Assembly: GCA_002914845.1 (NCBI GenBank)
Contig: JXTC01000028.1
Coordinates: 357,886 to 421,885, forward strand
Source of the DNA: Trema orientale
Lineage: Eukaryota > Streptophyta > Magnoliopsida > Rosales > Cannabaceae
Direction: 5' to 3'
Length of the DNA: 64,000 nt
A model generated the notes under the pieces. The model was not told the origin of the DNA and searched no databases. It saw only the letters and a program-made list of their open reading frames with translations. Below, in pieces: positions 45,361-57,857 of this stretch; within the stretch, counting starts at the first letter, position 1, and each line of letters starts with the position of its first letter. Made by a program: the position numbers and the translations under genes.

Positions 45361-46981
45361 TGTTCGGGACAAAACTGTGCTCTGGATTAATTAGCGTAAC
45401 CTGTACTTAATTAAAATAATACAGAGGAAATGGATTAGACCATTAGAATGTACAACAGAAAGGGTTATCACGATACTTCCACGTGTCAAAACAAGATAGG
45501 TAGTCGCAATAAGAACAAGTCTTCCTACATATCTTGACAAGATTGACAGTTGCAAAGATGACTCACTTAGTGTGTAGGGAATAAAGAGAAGTAAAATAAT
45601 ATTAAAAATTAATAGAGGCGAATAAACTGACCATATTGTCAACTGAGGACTAGAGGTAATATAATAATGCAATAAATAAATAGACAAGGAATTAAATATT
45701 ACTAGCTGACTGAGGTGAATAAACCAACCATGGTGTCAACTAAAAGTTAGCAACGAAAATAAATTACAGAAAAATAAATAGTTAGAAACTAATGAAGGCG
45801 ATATCATTCATATGCCAGTTTTAGTTAATTAGAAGAGTTAGAATTATGAGGCGGTAAGTCCAGCCATATCATCAGAAATAATAATAAGTAATTAAAATTA
45901 AAGTGCTGAAATTTAAATAAAGCGATGTAACCAGTTGCGAAAGAAAAACAACACAGATCACTAAATAAATACGCATAATAATTAAAAAGAGAGCAAAGTA
46001 ACCGATCACACTCAATGCAGCAATACAAATTACTTTCCAGGGAAGGAAAAGTATAGTAATTGATTGCACTTAGAGCAACAATACGAATTACCAGCTAAAG
46101 TAGAGATACAAGACAGATATATATATATAATATAGAGAGCACAATACCTCAAACTTGTGCTATAGGTCAAGCACGAGATTGTAGAGAGTAGCTCAGTACC
46201 CAGAGATCATTAAAATACACGAGTTAGAAACTACGTACAGAGAAACTTATTATACAAGTTAGTAGGAAAAAAAAAGATACAAAGTAGTAGGACAATAGAA
46301 AAAAGTGGTATAAAGAAGATAATTGGGCCTAGGAATGCAAAGAGATAAAAGTGGACCTAAAAATGGATAGGTGTAAGATTACCTAAGCCTATATAAATAA
46401 TTAGAGATATACCAAGTACTAGGAACTTATTAGCTAGATTCTACACATGCATGAATATATATGGAAGTATATATATAGATAAAGATGTATGTATATGAAT
46501 ATATATATGTGAACGTATAAGAGAGCCAATAAAAGAGAAATAATATGAAAGATGCAAAGATGTATATACGAAAGAAAGACAAAAAAATATAAAGAACTAA
46601 ACGCATGCAAATGAGATAAGATGAAGTGAAAGACTTGGTGAACAAGCCTTATGCGAACCGTGAGTAAATAAAGGTTTAGAAGCCACAGGTTAAATAAAAG
46701 ATGAGGTAATATTGGTGGAGATAAAGGTGGTTAAATTCGTATATATGTGAGGAAGGTGACATGGAGATAAACAAATAGGGTTATAGGCTTAATACCAAAG
46801 AATGAAAGCTTGAGGCGTAAAAAGGTGGTACATGAATTGATATGCAAATGGAATTGAGTTAATGAGATAAAGGATTAATATATATGTATGAAATGAAGGG
46901 AGAAGGTCACGAGCTAAAGAGAACCGAGAGGTAATAGTGGTGGCAATGGATGGTGATTATAATTGAGCACAAGAGCAAAAA

Positions 46982-47028
<47 letters not shown>

Positions 47029-47548
47029 GTTGAGAGAAGAATTAAAGAGAGAAAATGAGAGAAATATTATTGAGAATTTGTGAGCTGAATTGATTCCTAT
47101 CCCTTATGTCCGGTCATTATAAAGAGATGAGCCTTGTATTTATATATACTTAAAAACCTTGGACAATTGACACATCACATTGCCAAGTGTCTTGTGCATG
47201 TTGAATAAGTCTAAAACTTGACACATGTATTATGAAGGGGTCCAATAAAAACTTGACACATGGCTCTATATTATTGGCTGTTCCATCAACATTTGCTTAA
47301 TTATTTCAATTTAGTGTTGACAAGTGGTCGAAAATACTTCCAATTTGGTGTTGACATCTCATCACAATTGGGGTCTTCAAATGGCCTTTAGCTTCTTTTT
47401 GTCATGGCATAGGTTTGGCAATTTTTTGATGAAAACTTGATACGTCAAATTTTCTTAACTGACCCCATATTACATAATTATCACATTATTTATGACTTAA
47501 TATTTTTAGTTAGTGATTAATTATAAAAATTGTCATATTCCAAAATAT
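45361..47548 (-). repeat. 3' LTR of the gypsy element
   Basis: About 2.19 kb, homologous end to end with 53379-54601 except for a ~1-kb internal part (about 46025-47043) missing from the other LTR. It contains a GA microsatellite at 46986-47026. The inner terminus has decayed (CCAAAATA in place of CCGAACA). Confidence 0.88.
46986..47026. repeat. GA microsatellite in the gypsy 3' LTR
   Basis: About 20 GA units inside the part of the LTR that the partner LTR lacks. Confidence 0.9.
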
Positions 47549-48855
47549 TAAGTCCCTTGAGCTATAGCGAATGTGACCATTCGCTAGAGCTCACTAATGT
47601 AAATTTTTCTCCAATATAGTCTTCGAATGTGTTTTGAAAATATCGCACTTATAGAGAGAGAATTTTTTTTTTTGGATGAATTTCTGAGAAAAGACAAAGC
47701 ACCATTACCTTACAAGCACATCCCCGATTTTCCGTCGTAGGGAGCACTCTTCTGAGCCCCACGATTTGCCGAAGGTTGAGATCTTGCCTATGTAGTAGGA
47801 TTCAAAGGAAAGTTATCCGAACCCAACTAGGTTGGCACCCACCTATAAGATAAACTAATTTTCTTCAAATCCAAAAAGAACGACCAATATCATCTGTAGG
47901 TAAGCTCCAAGTAGCAAATAACTCGTTCTAGTTGGGTTCCAGATAGTTATGTCAAAATATTTCTATTAGATTGGCCCAATCCAAACAAAGCCTCGTTAAA
48001 ACCTTAGTAGAGCAAAATTCAGTGGGAAAAATCTCTAGAAAAGAAAAAGAGTACGTTGCATGTGAGCAACAAATTTTGGAGTTTAGCTTGAGTAGTGCCA
48101 AGACTGACCATTCTGATGTCTTGCTTGTTAGTGAAATTTTTTGCAGGGATGACAGAGTTCAGTCTTGATTTTGCAGCTTCATCACCATATTCGTGCTTAT
48201 TTGTGTGTATTTTCCACATATATAAGCCATATACTTTAGAGAGAGAATAATCCTCATACAAAATAAGAGGTTAGTCCAATGCAAAGAAAAATATAGATAA
48301 GCATAGAAATTAATAAAAATTTTAATATTGGACTAAATGATAACTAACTATAAATTATTTGGATTTTGAAATGGTGAAAGCCAAAAATTTTAAATTAGGG
48401 TATACATCCAATTATATATTTAGACTAGGATATGCACCCAGTTTAGATTAGGGTGTGCGCCTAATTTATATTTTAAACTCGAGTTGCACAAAAGCATTGA
48501 CTAGGATGTATATACTGACAGATCCTGGTTCCAATGTACCTGCTGGAAGCATAAGCTCGTACCAGGGAGTACTTTCAGGCTTAGTATAATCCAATTTCAA
48601 TTTATTTTTCCCGATATTATTAGCAACATAGGCTTAAACTAAAAGATACTCTCAAGAGATATCCAATTTTTGGGTTTATACTAAAATTTCCCAATTCCAA
48701 TGTATCTTGGCAGCAAAATGTCCTTATCAAAGAATATTTTTGGGTATAGTTTTACTCTACTTAGGATTTGTACAAGAATCATGGTAAAGTATATAGATTG
48801 TTTAGATAAAGATTTTTATGAGTACAATCTAAGATGAATAAATACCAACCATTTA
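47549..48855 (-). other. Non-coding segment between gypsy integrase and 3' LTR
   Basis: About 1.3 kb without a supported gene. Long non-coding spacers in this position are typical of Tat elements. A purine tract (CAAGGGACTT on the minus strand, near 47555) next to the LTR may be the polypurine tract. Confidence 0.5.
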
Positions 48856-51800
48856 TTATAGAATAAAAATTTCATCTATAATATAGTTCCTAGATATAGA
48901 GATATCTAGAAAACTATATGAAGTACTTCTTAATAAATTTGAGATTGGTTGGTGCAGAAAGTATACATGTATTTGAGTCTTTGAAAGTACAGTGCCTACT
49001 AGATTGGATATCTGTAATTTGATAGGATGCTTTCCAGTTTGGTGTGAACTTAGCAACATGCAATCCTTTCATAATATGATCAACTGCCTTGAGTACTAAG
49101 TCACCTTCTTGGAAATTTCTGGCCAGTACCAATTTGTTGTAGGCTCAAGTGATTTTTCTTTGATAATTTCGAATCCTATCTTGTATTTGTGCTCTTTGAC
49201 CTTCCAAAATTTCAAGATCAAATTCTTGAGAGTTTTCTATTTCACCAAGTGACATCTCAGTAGACGGTATGTTTAATTCCACAGGCCATAGAGTTTCAGT
49301 TCCATATACTAGAGAAAATAGATTTTCTTTAGTAGTAGTATGCTTGGTAGCTCTGTAAGCCCAAAGAGCAAGAGGTAGACAATTGTCCCATCAGATCAAT
49401 TTTTTCTCATTCATTTTTCTGATGATGGCCACCAAAGTTTTGTTGAATGCTTCTATGGCTCCATTTCCTTGAGTATAATACCTGGTGGATTTTCTATAGA
49501 AGATTTGATATCTCTCCACCAGTGATTCAAATGGTTGTCTAATAAAAGGTGTCCCATTATCAGACAATATTCTTTGAGGTGCACCAAAATGACATACAAT
49601 ATTTTCTTGCATAATTGGCTAGTAGCTTTTGAAGTGGCCCTCTTGAGAGAAATAGTTTCAGACCATTTTGTGAAATTTTTTGTAACTACTAAGATCTAAA
49701 TCTTTCCTTTCGACGGAGGACTGATAGGTCTAATGAGATCAATTGACCAGGTGTGAAATAGCCAAGGTGATGTGATACTCCTTATTTCGACAATAGGTAC
49801 ATGTATCAAGTTTCCATGTTTCTGGCAGGCGTCACATTTTCGAACGAATTCCATAGCATCATTTTTCATTGTCAGCCAATAATGTCCAATTGTGATCAAC
49901 GCCTCAAATAGACATCTTCACTTATATGACCACCACAGTCCCCGGCGCGTGAAATTTTTTTAGGACTATTTCTATCCCATTAGGTCCTAAGCATCTCAGG
50001 ACCTTTCCTTGAAAGCTTTTTCTAAAAAGTAAGTTATCTAGAACAAAGAATCTATCTGCTTTACATTTTATAAGAATAGCTGAAGAATTATCATCAGGCA
50101 GTTGGTCATGAATGATGCAGTCAATATAAACTTTTCTTCAGTCTTTTTCTTCCACAAAGAAGCTTTCTTCGGGATCTATCATGAGCTGGCATTGTTTACA
50201 ATTTCTTTGTAGCTCATTGGCTTGCTTTCTTAACTCAGGCCAAAAGTATCCAAGTCGTTAGATTCTTCTAGCTAGTGTTGGTCCATCTAAACCATAGATT
50301 TTAGAATAGACTTTATCTAACACTTTTCTTCCAAATTCTTCATCAATGCATTTTAATAGAACTCTATCAGAGAATCTCTTATAAACTTGATCGTTGATTA
50401 GCATGAATACTTTAATTTCTCCAAGACTTTTAAATTTTGGATTTTTCAGCTTTTCTTGGATAGATTGGATCCATCCATTTGATTGTTGCACCAATGAAGC
50501 TATTGGTTCTGACTTAGTCTCTAGTAGGATATGAATAAGACCTTCATTTGTATGACCCATTTTCAGTACTAGAGTTGCTAGAGCATCTGCATATTTATTC
50601 TAAGATCTGGGGACACATTCCAATATATAATTTTTGAAATTATGGAGCTTTTCTTGAATTTCTTCTCGGTATTTGACTAAATTCAGCTCCTTGATATCAA
50701 AATCTCTTTTAGGCTATCTGATGACTAAGTTGAAGTCCCTACATATTTTCAATTTTGAAATCTTCATTTCCTTAGCCAGATCTAATCTAATTGCCAAAGC
50801 TTCATATTCAGCTTCATTGTTGGAGCAAGGGAAAGCTAATTTAACAGCTTTCTTAAAGATTTTACCTTGCTCATTTGACAAAATAATTCCAGCACTTCCT
50901 TCATTATGTGTAGAAGTACCATCAAAATATAGTATCTAACATTTTTCTTTATCTTCTATAGACAATATCTCCTCTGGATTATGCTTAGTATATTTAAGCA
51001 ACTCGACTAAAGCTTGACTTTTAATAATCTTTGGCTTTTTGATAGTGTCGTCAAGTTCAGTGAGTGTGAGCATCCACTTGGCATAACGACCAGTTAGGAT
51101 AGACTTTTGTAATAAGAGCTTGATTCGATTAGAATTCATGTTTACTTTAACTCTGTGAGTGACCATGTAGTGTCAAAGCTTTTGTATTGCATACATTAGT
51201 GCAACACAGAGCTTATCTACGAGAGAGTAATTCTTCTCTGAACTTCTGAGTAAATGGCTAAGTAATAAGCCGGTTTCTCCAAGCCTTCATAGTCTTGTGC
51301 TATTATTATCCTAACTGATTCGTCAGATGCTGCCAAGTAAATTTATAGTTCTTTTTCTGGAGATGGAGCAATCATGACTTGCGAGTTGGTGAGGATCTTT
51401 TTGATTTTTTTAAAAGTATAGTCATGCTCAAGACCCCATTTGTACTTCATATTTTTTTGGTCAATTGATGAAGAGGCTTGATAATACTGGTTAAAGTTGG
51501 AATAAATCTTTTGAGATAGGAAATCTTTCCAATGAATCCTCTCAGTTGTTTGAGATCTTGAGGTGGCTTGATCTCTATTATTGCCTTTGCTTTATCTTCA
51601 TCAATCTTGATTCTATCTTTATAGACCATGAATCCAAGAAATTTACCTTCTGTGACTCTAAAAATGTATTTCAAAGGGTTCATCTTGAGATCATATTTTC
51701 TACATTTTTCAAATACTTTTCTCAAGTGATCCGAGTGTGATTCTTTTCTTTTGGATTTTGCCACCAAATCATTGACATAATCTTCCACATAGTCACGTAT

Positions 51801-53340
51801 CATATCTTGAAAAATTACTGTCATTGCCCGTTGATAAGTGGCTCCTGCATTCTTTAATCCAAATGGCATTAAAGTGTAGTAAAAATTGCCAAGTGGAGTT
51901 CTGAATGCAGTTTTTTGGCATCTTCTGGATCAATCTTGATTTGATTATAGCCACTGATTCTATCTATGACTAAGAATATTTCATAGTTGGCAACTGCATC
52001 GATAAGCATATCTAGATTTGGCAGTAGAAAATCGTCTTTTAGGCACATTTTTTTTAAATCTTTGAAATCTATACAAATTCTGATTTGCCCATTGTTCTTT
52101 CTTACTAGTACTATGTTCGCCAACCATGTCGCATATATGCATGATTTTATAAATCTAGCTTCTAACAATTTTTCTATCTCCTTCTTGATTTGCAACTGAA
52201 TTTGATTACTGAAATTTCTCACAGTCTGCTTAACTAGCTTGAAAGTTAGATTTACAGTAAGTTTATGTGTGATTAACTTACTGCTTAATCCTGGTATGCT
52301 TTTATAGGTCCATGCAAAAACATCATGATATTCTTTCAGCAAATTTATTAGAGCTGCTTCAAAATTTTTCTCTAATTTGGCAAAAATAAACGTTGACTTT
52401 TCTTCTCTATTTTCTTCTAAATTTATCTTCTTGAGTCCTTCTTGTAAATACTTAGGTTTATCTTGTAATTTTTTCGGAGAGAGTGGAATGGCTTCTATTT
52501 ATTCTAAATTTTGTGTAAGAAAAACTTTTTCGAAGCTCGTGAGGTCATTGCTGGCCTCGCTGCAACTTCATAATTGATAAACAATTCTCTTGTCGGGTAA
52601 AGTAGTTCGCTAAAGAGTAGATTCTTTTAAGTCTACTGAATCAGTCTCTATCATATTATTTGAGGATGACCCTATTGCATCAAAAGTTGTGTGTAACAAT
52701 ACTCCTTGTGGCTCTGTTTCATTTGGCACATCAGAAATATCATCAAAGAATGTAGCCTTTACCCAAAAAGCTTCTTGTTATGCAGACGGAGCTTTTGTTG
52801 CGGGCACTAGAATTTCTCTTTTTCCTCTTATCGCTTTTAGACACTGATGCAAAGTAGAAGATACCACTTGATTGTGGTGAATCCATGGCCTTTTAAGTAG
52901 CAAATGATATGACACATCCATATCAGTCACAAAGAATTTAGTTAGTGCTCGGATTAGTCTAACTTATAAATCCACATTAACATGCCCTTTTATAGTATGA
53001 GAACTTGATGCAAAAGTGACAAATGTTGTATTTTGTACGATCAGTTTGCTTTCTGGAATTCCAATTACTTTGAAAACTTGCCAAGACATAAGATTGACTA
53101 ATAAATCATTGTCAATCAAAGCTCGTTTGAAGGGTGTGCCATTGACTTTAGCTTCCACATAGAGTAGTTTGGTATGACTGAAGTTCATAACTTGGGTATC
53201 TTTTTTAGAAAATGTGACTGTATCCTCATCTCTTAGAAATTCGTCCAATGGCATGATTAATAGAGCAGTACTATGGGCCAAACTGTTGAGATATTTTGAG
53301 AATTGCTTGTGTAGCTTCTTTACGAGCTTCATCTTTAAAT
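48856..53340 (-). pseudogene. Gypsy Tat pol polyprotein, degenerate, without gag
   Basis: Order on the minus strand: protease region (52964-53332; LIMPLDEFLRDEDTV, ALIDNDLLVNLM in place of an active D-T/S-G core); RT (51447-52342; DFKDLKKMCLKDDF, SGYNQIKIDPED, MPFGLKNAGATYQRAM) with YVND instead of YVDD; RNase H (~50940-51430); a second RNase H (50600-50940; FDGTSTHNEGSAG, NNEAEYEAL); integrase (49391-50310; RKCDACQKHG, WSIDLIRPI, LSDNGTPFI, GNGAIEAFNKT); a C-terminal module (KLVLARNFQEGDLVLK, 48860-49140). Stops and frameshifts are scattered through it, and the RT active-site Asp is replaced by Asn. The coding part begins within 50 bases of the primer site, leaving no room for gag. Confidence 0.9.
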
Positions 53341-53378
53341 TCTAAAGTATCGAAATCCCCAGTAGAGTCGCCTATTAA

Positions 53379-54127
53379 TGTTCGGGGTCGGAGTTATGCT
53401 CTGGATTAATTAATATGACTTGTACTTAATTAAAAGAATGTAGGATAATTGGATTAGACCATTAGAATGCACAACAGAAAGGGTCATCACAATACTTCCA
53501 CGTATCGAAATAGGATAGGCAGACGCAATAAGAACAACTCTTCCTATTTATCACGACAATATTGACGGTTACAAAGATGACTCACTTAGTATGCAGGGAA
53601 TAAAGAGAAGTAAAATAATATTAAAAATTGACAGAGACGAATAAACCGACCATATTGTCAACTAAGGACTAGAGATAATATAATAATGCAATAAATAAAT
53701 AGATAAAGAATTAAATATTATTAGTTGACTGAGGCGAATAAACGACCATGTTGTCAACTATAAGTTAGCAACAAAAGTGCAGAAAAATAAATAGTTAGAA
53801 ACTGACGAAGGTGATACCGTCTATATGCCAGTTTTAATTAATTAGAAAAGTTAGAATTACGATGCGGTAAGTCCAGCCATATCATCAGAAATAATAATAA
53901 ATAACTGAAATTAAAGTACTGAAATTTAAATAAAGCGACGTGATCGGTTATGAAGGAAAAACAACACAGATCACTAAATAAATGCGCATAATAATTAAAA
54001 AGGGAGCAAAGTAATCGATCGCACTCAACGCAGCAACAAAGAGAGAAAATGAGAGAAATATTATTGAGAATTTGTGAGCTAAATTGATTCCTATCCCTTA
54101 TGTCTAGTCATTACAAAGAGATGAGCC

Positions 54128-54172
<45 letters not shown>

Positions 54173-54601
54173 AAGCCAAGGCCCATAACCGACTAAAGAT
54201 AAGCTTAAAAACCTTGGACAATTGATACATCACATTGCCATATGTCTTGTGCATGTTGAGCAATCTAAAAGTTGACACGTGTATTATGAAGGGGTCCAAT
54301 AAAAACTTGACACATGGCTCTATGTTGTTGGCTACTCCATCAGCATTTGCTTAATTATTCCAATTTGGTGTTGACAAGTGGTTGAAAATACTTCCAATTG
54401 GGTGTTGACATCTTATCACAAATAGAGTCTTTAAATGGTCTTTAGCTTCTTTTTGTCATGGCATAAATTTGGTAATTTTTTGATGAAAATTTGACATGTC
54501 AAATTTTCTTAATTGACCCCATATTATACAATTATTACATTATTTGTGACTTAATATTTTTAGTTAGTGACTAATTATAAAAAATTGTCACACTCCGAAC
54601 A
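53379..54601 (-). repeat. 5' LTR of the gypsy element, internally deleted
   Basis: 1223 bp. The sequence jumps from CTCAACGCAGCAA (54024-54036) to AGAGAGAAAATGAGAG, skipping the ~1 kb present in the other LTR. It includes a TA run at 54131-54168. Confidence 0.9.
54131..54168. repeat. TA microsatellite in the gypsy 5' LTR
   Basis: About 19 TA units, much longer than the equivalent short TA stretch in the other LTR, which indicates expansion after insertion. Confidence 0.88.
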
Positions 54602-54606
54602 ATGGG

Positions 54607-55891
54607 TAATTGACATTGGTTAGAAAATAATCATCCACTCAGAAATGATGAAAAATCTTTTGATGAAACCAAAGAGAAAAGAGTGGCTCCCACATCATTA
54701 AGTGGTTCTATGATACTAGATATGTTAGCGGATTACTATATTACATTTGGGATGATAGCTGAGAATCCTTCATTGCCACACAATTTAAAAAAAAAAGAAT
54801 ATATATTTTGAATTGCCTTATTGGATGGACAATTTACTATGCCACAATCTCAATGTGATGTATATTGAAAAAAATGTATGTGAAAGTGTGATTGGGACAT
54901 TATTGAATTTGGATGCAAAAAATAAAGATCATTTGAATGCCCGTCTTGATTTGAGGTTTATGGGTATTAGATTTAAACTTCACCCAAAGGAGAATGCATC
55001 GAACAAAATAATTATATCACCTGCTTGTTTCTCATTGAAAAAGGAAGAAAAATATGAGCTTTATAGGCTCTTGAAGATGATCAAGGTTGTAGATGGTTAT
55101 GCTGCTAATATTTCTAGATGCATTGATATGAACAGACTAAAAATTAATGGGCTCAAGAGTCATGATTATCACATTATAATGACATAATTATTACTACTAG
55201 CTTTGAGGAAAGTATCAAGTCCACATGTTCATTTGCATATGACTGAATTAAGCAACTATTTCCATGAAATGTATTCAAAAGTTGCTCGACCATAAGAGTT
55301 TATGAAACTTGAAAACAAATACCAGTCACTCTCTGTAATTTAGAAAAAAAATTTCGTCCTACATTTTTCGATATCATGGTGCATTTAGTAGTTCATTTAG
55401 CATCTGAAGTAAGAATTGTTGGACCTTTGGTATACTGTTATATGTAATCTATCAAAAGATAAGTCATATTTTTCAAATGAAACTCCTCATTTAATTTCAA
55501 ATAATTAATTTTATAATTTATTAACATTAGTGTGGCTACAAATACTTATCGAAGTTAAAGTCATATGTACGAAATAGAAATCGCCTAGAAGGTTACTTGG
55601 CTGATGAATACTTGATATTTTGTTCTCGGTACGTGGAAGGTATGGAAACAAAATTTAATTGCAAACCTAGAAATTATAGTAATATGGAACTGGATCAAGA
55701 AAGACTATCTATTTTCCAAATAACAGGTCGACATTTGGAAAAAAAGGAACTAAAAACATTAGATAAGGACATTAAGGTGAAGGTACATCAATATATATTA
55801 TTTAATTGTAATTTGGCAGACCCACTTATCGAGTAAGAATAATTCTTGATAAAATTACATAAACTTAAAAGTATACGTACTAACTTATTTT

Positions 55892-55923
<32 letters not shown>

Positions 55924-56380
55924 TNTATAAACGGTTTTAGGTTTCACATAAAAGAGATTAAGGAAAAAAAGAAAACTCAAAATAGTGGAGTAATTATGAC
56001 TGCCAAGACTCAAAGTTTTTCAAGTAGTAGAGATCAAAATCCTATTTTGGGAGACGTTATATTTTATGGAATATTAACAGATATCACTGAGTTAGATTAT
56101 TATCTGGAAAATCGAGTTGTACTTTTTAGGTGTGATTGGATGACTAGAAGAAGGAGAAAGATTTTACAATAGTCAACTTTTCAAGGAAGATAAATGATAA
56201 TGAGCCTTTTATACGAGCTTCCCAAGAACAAGTAATACATATTGAAGACCTCAAATACAAAGGATGGCATATTACCCTCAAAATAAATCCAGGAGATTAT
56301 TATAATATGAGCGTACAATCACATAATGAGAATGTGGAGTCGTATTTGTAAAGCGCAGTTTGTATTGCACCTACTGATGT
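54607..56380 (+). pseudogene. CACTA transposase, C-terminal part with DUF4218 and DUF4216-like regions
   Basis: The Tnp2 end resumes at the ATGGG duplication (NHPLRNDEKSFDE near 54630; LPYWMDNLLCHNLNVMYIEKNVCE at 54815-54890). The DUF4218-like region follows (HLHMTELSNYFHEMY near 55230; YKYLSKLKSYVRNRNRLEGYLADEYL at 55540-55620; 55597-55836 open). DUF4216 begins near 55933 (NGFRFHIKE, SRDQNPILGDVIFYG, VLFRCDW) and fades near 56340. Stops and frameshifts occur between blocks, and poly(T) with one N interrupts it at 55892-55925. The domain order matches large CACTA transposases. Confidence 0.87.
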
Positions 56381-56820
56381 TGAGAATGAAAATATCAGTT
56401 TAGTTAGAACAGATATGCAAGATATAACTATTGTCTCATCACTTATAGATACAACTAGTAGGAATGAAAAATCCGAAAATGTCTAAATTAACTTACATGA
56501 GATGGGTATATTTTGATGTTACTATTAGATTTTTTTTTTTTGAAATAACTATTCGATTTATATTGTCTTTTATAGTTCTTTTATTAATTATTTACCATTT
56601 AGTTTCTTTCAATTTTTTTTTTACTTTTAATTAAATTGAATGTGTTGGGTATAATTTATACGTTAGCTAATATAATACGGAACAAAATATATATAATTAA
56701 AAAAAAAGATAGAAACGTAAGGAGTAACCATATTACTCATTTTTCTCTTTTTCACTATTAGGAAAATCTATAACTTCAAAATTCCTTTGATTTTATTCTA
56801 TTTCCTACAATTATCTATAA

Positions 56821-56847
56821 CTAGTCGTTATATCGCGCTTTGCGCGA
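56821..56847 (-). mobile_element. Helitron 3' terminus (minus strand) inside the CACTA element
   Basis: On the minus strand, a perfect hairpin TCGCGC-AAA-GCGCGA (plus-strand 56833-56847) lies nine bases before the terminal CTAG (56821-56824), which is followed by T. The body would extend to higher coordinates across the N gap; the 5' TC end was not found. Confidence 0.82.
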
Positions 56848-56991
56848 GTTGTATTAATATTGCATACCTTAAGCCTAATTTATAGTTAGGTTCAATGTAT
56901 TTCAACATTAAAAAATACATTTATCTCTATATTTATTTTGATGAGACGAATGTAGCACAACCATTTGTTCGATGAACTAAATTTATTATAA

Positions 56992-57053
56992 NNNNNNNNN
57001 NNNNNNNNNNNNNNNNNNNNNNNNNNNNNNNNNNNNNNNNNNNNNNNNNNNNN
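56992..57053. other. Assembly gap (62 N)
   Basis: An unresolved run of N within or beside the Helitron/CACTA 3' region. Its true length is unknown. Confidence 0.99.
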
Positions 57054-57489
57054 TTAAAAATAGAATGATGATCAAAGAAGCTATTAGAGTTTTTAGCTTC
57101 AAGCTTAATATATATATATAGATTTGTAAATAAATAAAAAAAAAACTTTTTTTAAAAAAAATCACTAAATCTATAATGCAATTTTAATATATTGTTACTA
57201 AATCCAATTTATATAACTGAAGAAGTAGAATATTTGTAATTGATTTATATTCGAGAATGTTAAAAAATAGCTTAGAATTATTCACTATAATTCTATTTGA
57301 TTTCAACTAAATTGAATACGATGAGTACGTCAACTGAATGTTAATAAGTAAACATAACTAAAAGTTAAAATAAAAATAGAGAGAAACATAAAGATCATAG
57401 TCTTTTATTTCCCCCCTAATTTTGTTTGATCTTTGAAAAGAGTATCTTTATGTACACGTCAAATTATACATTTCACTTGACTATTCTTA

Positions 57490-57832
57490 AAATAATTAAT
57501 TATTTAAAAATAAATAAGTGATATTTTAAAATGTCATTAAATCTAAAATTTACTGATATTTTAGAAATATCACTAAAATTAAATTCAGTGACATTTTAGA
57601 AATACCACTAAATAAAGATTTTAATGACATTTAAAAAATACTACTAAAGACAAATTTTAATAGTATTTGCTTAAATGCCACTAAATTAAAATATCTATGA
57701 CATTTGAAAAATGCCACTGAACATAAATTTGGTGACATTTTAAATCAAATACCATTAAAATACTATAATAGCGACATTTTTGTGTAAATGTTGCTAAATA
57801 AAATGCCACTAATCCATATTTTTGTTTTAGTA
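57490..57832. repeat. CACTA 3' subterminal repeat array and terminus
   Basis: Short alternating motifs of the type ATGCCACTAAA and TAGTGACATTT (for example GACATTTGAAAAATGCCACT near 57709) recur about ten times in both orientations. They end in TTTTTGTTTTAGTA at 57819-57832, where an intact CACTA end would close in TAGTG. Subterminal arrays of this kind bind the CACTA transposase. This gives the right boundary of the element whose transposase lies at 43.9-56.4 kb. Confidence 0.72.
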
Positions 57833-57857
57833 TATTTTGTTTGACATTGAATGTTAA

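Larger units (their letters stand above)
45361..54601 (-). mobile_element. Ty3/gypsy retrotransposon, Tat lineage, inserted in the CACTA transposase
   Basis: A 9241-bp element with ends TGTTCGGG and CCGAACA, flanked by perfect 5-bp duplications ATGGG (45356-45360 and 54602-54606). Just inside the 5' LTR, the minus strand reads GGCGACTCTACTGGGGA, like the tRNA-Arg primer site used by Tat/Ogre elements. Order on the minus strand is protease, RT, RNase H, a second (archaeal-type) RNase H and integrase, then about 1.3 kb of non-coding DNA before the 3' LTR. The second RNase H supports the Tat lineage. No gag is visible. Confidence 0.93.

Noticed and set aside
48856-53340. An endogenous pararetrovirus
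   Set aside because: Integrase, LTRs, a tRNA-Arg-type primer site and a 5-bp target duplication show a Ty3/gypsy Tat retrotransposon.
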